From positions 1-16,122 of the forward strand of contig JAAYUP010000212.1 in NCBI GenBank assembly GCA_012517635.1: DNA of 16,122 nt, read 5' to 3'. Shown here in pieces: positions 14,311 through 16,122 of the stretch. The DNA is from Candidatus Atribacter alterifermentans. Its GTDB lineage: Bacteria; Atribacterota; Atribacteria; Atribacterales; Atribacteraceae. The notes under the pieces were generated by a model. That model was not told where the DNA came from. It saw only the letters and a program-made list of their open reading frames with translations, and did not search any database. Numbering within the stretch: the stretch's first letter is position 1; each line of letters opens with the position of its first letter. The translations under genes and the position numbers were made by a program.

Positions 14311-15393
14311 TCACTTTCTTTCGATGCCTAAAAATAAAAACAACCCTATTGAACCAAAAATAATATTCGGCATCCAGGCTGCCAACCAAGGTTCCATGAT
14401 ACCACCCCGTCCCATTGAACGAAATATCGATAACATCATATAAAAAACAAAAGCCAAAATCACCGTCACTATAACGCCTAACGCTCTTGTATCACGGCCT
14501 CTTTGAATACCAAATGGTAGCCCAATTAATATAAACATTAAAGCCGAAAAAGGAAGAGAATATTTCAAATAATAAGCGGTTTCGAATTCATCAACTTGAG
14601 CTCCTGCTTGCTTCAATATTTCAATCTGTTTCCGTAGTTCTCTTGTCGACATCTCCTCAGGAGCGCGCTGGTTTTCAAAAAATTCCTGCAATTCCTCTTT
14701 CATGTCAATTTCCATCTCAGCAAATTCTATTTCCTGAAGAAGATATCCGGTCTCGTTATATCGATGAACTATTCCATCTATCAACAACCAACGATCTTCT
14801 AGCCAAAAAGCACTTTGAGAAGTAATAACATCCGGAAACTTCTTTTGATCTTTTAAATCATAAACAATCACTTTCTTCATTTCCCAGGTTTCGTTATCCA
14901 ATTCGTTCACATAAAAATATCGGTTCTCGGCGTCCCTAAAAAAAACATTTTGTTGTATTTTCGGTGGTCCCTTTTTATAAACATATTCACGCATTAACAC
15001 CTGTGCTTTGTGGTTTGACTCAGGAACAATAATATCATTAAAATAATATGAACCGATACTGATTAAAATTGAGACTATCAAATAGGGAAACAAAATCCTT
15101 TTCAAGCTGACACCACTCGCTTCAATGGCTACCATCTCACTTTCTCTTCCAAGCCTTCCTAAATGGAGTTCAGAGGCTAAAAGATAAGAGATCGGGAAAG
15201 TAAGCACCATTTGGGCAGGAATATATAATAACAGTATTTCTAATGTGATGAAGAGAGGCACTTTTTTGTTGACAAAAAAGTCAGCAAGTTCGAATAAAAT
15301 TCCCACCAACATAACAATGGTTACCGCACCCACCCATGTAAACATGCCAGTGAGGCTTTCGCGGGCTATATAGCGATCCATAATTTTAATCAT
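14311..15393 (-). CDS. LptF/LptG (YjgP/YjgQ) family permease
   Basis: A 360-residue inner-membrane protein of the LPS-export permease family, which with LptB2 and LptC lifts lipopolysaccharide out of the inner membrane. It shows the family layout: MDRYIARE at the N-terminus, membrane helices near residues 20-40, 60-80 and 100-120, the cytoplasmic coupling-helix motif RESEMVAIEASGVSLKRI (about 91-108), a periplasmic beta-jellyroll (about 130-240), and three C-terminal helices (SLPFSALMFILIGLPFG onwards). The ATG at 15393 gives the canonical start; a GTG at 15492 would add 33 unconserved residues. Only one paralogue is here; LptF versus LptG is not resolved. It heads the operon, and its TGA lies 11 bases before the TPR gene start. 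Confidence 0.9.
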   Translation of the reverse strand: MIKIMDRYIARESLTGMFTWVGAVTIVMLVGILFELADFFVNKKVPLFITLEILLLYIPAQMVLTFPISYLLASELHLGRLGRESEMVAIEASGVSLKRILFPYLIVSILISIGSYYFNDIIVPESNHKAQVLMREYVYKKGPPKIQQNVFFRDAENRYFYVNELDNETWEMKKVIVYDLKDQKKFPDVITSQSAFWLEDRWLLIDGIVHRYNETGYLLQEIEFAEMEIDMKEELQEFFENQRAPEEMSTRELRKQIEILKQAGAQVDEFETAYYLKYSLPFSALMFILIGLPFGIQRGRDTRALGVIVTVILAFVFYMMLSIFRSMGRGGIMEPWLAAWMPNIIFGSIGLFLFLGIERK

Positions 15394-15540
15394 CGGCCCT
15401 TTTTCACCTATTTTGATTGGTTTTAAGGTAGTTTCTAATATTGTTCGATCATCAACTTTCCTTGCAGATTGAGCTAAGAACGTTTCGATCACAAGTCCCC
15501 ATGATACAATGAAATGATAATAATATAATAATATTTTAAA

Positions 15541-15569
15541 TAGAACATAATAATAAAAAAGGTGTTCTA
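15541..15569. repeat. Inverted repeat TAGAACA-N15-TGTTCTA upstream of the permease gene
   Basis: Perfect 7-bp arms at 15541-15547 and 15563-15569. The arm centres are 22 bases apart, about two helical turns. It sits 147 bases or more upstream of the chosen permease start, in AT-rich DNA, and could be an operator for the operon or a chance dyad. Confidence 0.4.
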
Positions 15570-15996
15570 AAACTGGCTCAGTCTTTTCTCAGCAACTTTA
15601 TTGTATCTTTTTTATAAGCATTTGTCAGTAAAAGGGTAGAAGCCTAATAGCTCCTAATACCCTTGGCTCTTCTTAGTGGTTCCTTTTTTGGTTTTTATTA
15701 TTAAATATCTTTTTAAGACCCCATGCCTTTTGATTGACAAATCCTTTTAAAGTTCCAATTATTTTAAGAAATGGTTTGTTTTAAGGGATACGTTAGAGAA
15801 GACGTTATCAGCAGTTTAAAAGTCATTGTTGCTCTCCCTTATTATCCTAACCCACCGACCCTTTATTTTCCTGCTCATTGCAAAAAATAACCCCTATAAA
15901 ACCACTATGAATGATTTCTTTTATGAATATTAATCTAAAAAATCCGCTACCAACCGAAGGAGTGTGAGTTGATTCTGGGAATACCCTCATTTTTAC
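15570..15996. other. Intergenic stretch with no recognisable gene
   Basis: Both strands are broken by frequent stops, and no open frame here has a ribosome site with coding-like sequence. I see no tRNA, CRISPR repeat or clear terminator. It may be regulatory DNA, decayed sequence or an unrecognised RNA. Confidence 0.6.
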
Positions 15997-16122
15997 TTAA
16001 CAAGAAATTTCAAATAACTTCAACTTCAACCATAGGTTATACCTACAAATTAATTCCAAGAAATTATCTTGTCTTGCGTGACCATTTTTAAACTCCTCTT
16101 GGTAAATTTCTAACGGTAAAAA
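15997..16122 (-). CDS. Possible 3' end of a gene entering from the window edge
   Basis: On the minus strand a frame is open from the window edge at 16122 to a TAA at 15997-15999, 41 codons. The peptide includes EEFKNGHARQDNFLELICRYN and is charged and plausible as protein, but it is too short to identify and could be chance. A shorter ATG frame (from 16085, with GAGGAG upstream) gives only 11 codons and is less likely. Confidence 0.2.
   Translation of the reverse strand, partial: FLPLEIYQEEFKNGHARQDNFLELICRYNLWLKLKLFEISC

Noticed and set aside
15570..16122. Insertion sequence remnant or CRISPR array at the right end
   Set aside because: I found no repeated units, no terminal inverted repeats and no transposase motif; the short palindrome TAGGTTATACCTA at 16033-16045 alone is not evidence.

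Overview
This is an AT-rich bacterial chromosomal segment (I estimate about 60-65% A+T by eye) using the standard code. TGA is a genuine stop in several genes, most clearly in the TPR gene whose TGA overlaps the next ATG at 13607-13610. An LptF/LptG-type permease and an outer-membrane-type TPR lipoprotein point to a two-membraned organism. Gene content and codon style would fit a deep-branching anaerobic lineage such as Atribacterota or a Thermotogota-like group, but that placement is only inference; no 16S or other marker is present.

Layout. Positions 1-4100 (+) hold a branched-chain amino acid cluster: the 3' part of ilvC, then leuA, leuC and leuD. A hairpin lies between leuA and leuC, and a strong terminator-like hairpin follows leuD. 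Positions 4233-9059 (-) hold a membrane-anchored methyltransferase, a lipB gene split by one in-frame TAA, a tRNA-Ser(GCU) with its own good promoter just upstream of lipB, a FliA/WhiG-type sigma factor, a ROK-family gene whose DNA-binding N-terminus is cut by three in-frame TGA codons, and a GalE-like epimerase. Positions 9233-10291 (+) hold leuB, about 5.1 kb from the rest of the leucine genes and divergent from the epimerase. Positions 10349-15393 (-) form one tightly packed probable operon: LptF/G-like permease, TPR protein, TPR lipoprotein, ECF sigma factor, membrane anti-sigma factor with an external CBM48/AMPK-type domain, and a secreted helical protein with a low-complexity tail. A hairpin terminator overlaps its last codons. 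Positions 15493-16122 have no convincing complete gene.

How the genes work together. IlvC supplies 2,3-dihydroxy-3-methylbutanoate for valine and leucine; LeuA, LeuCD and LeuB carry out the three leucine-specific steps before the final transamination. The lptF-to-sigma operon looks like an envelope module. A periplasmic carbohydrate-binding-like fold on a predicted anti-sigma factor, linked to an LPS-export-type permease and TPR lipoprotein, suggests envelope or glycan sensing (inference). The two interrupted genes (lipB and ROK) lie within 3.1 kb of each other and are the most unusual sequence-level feature.
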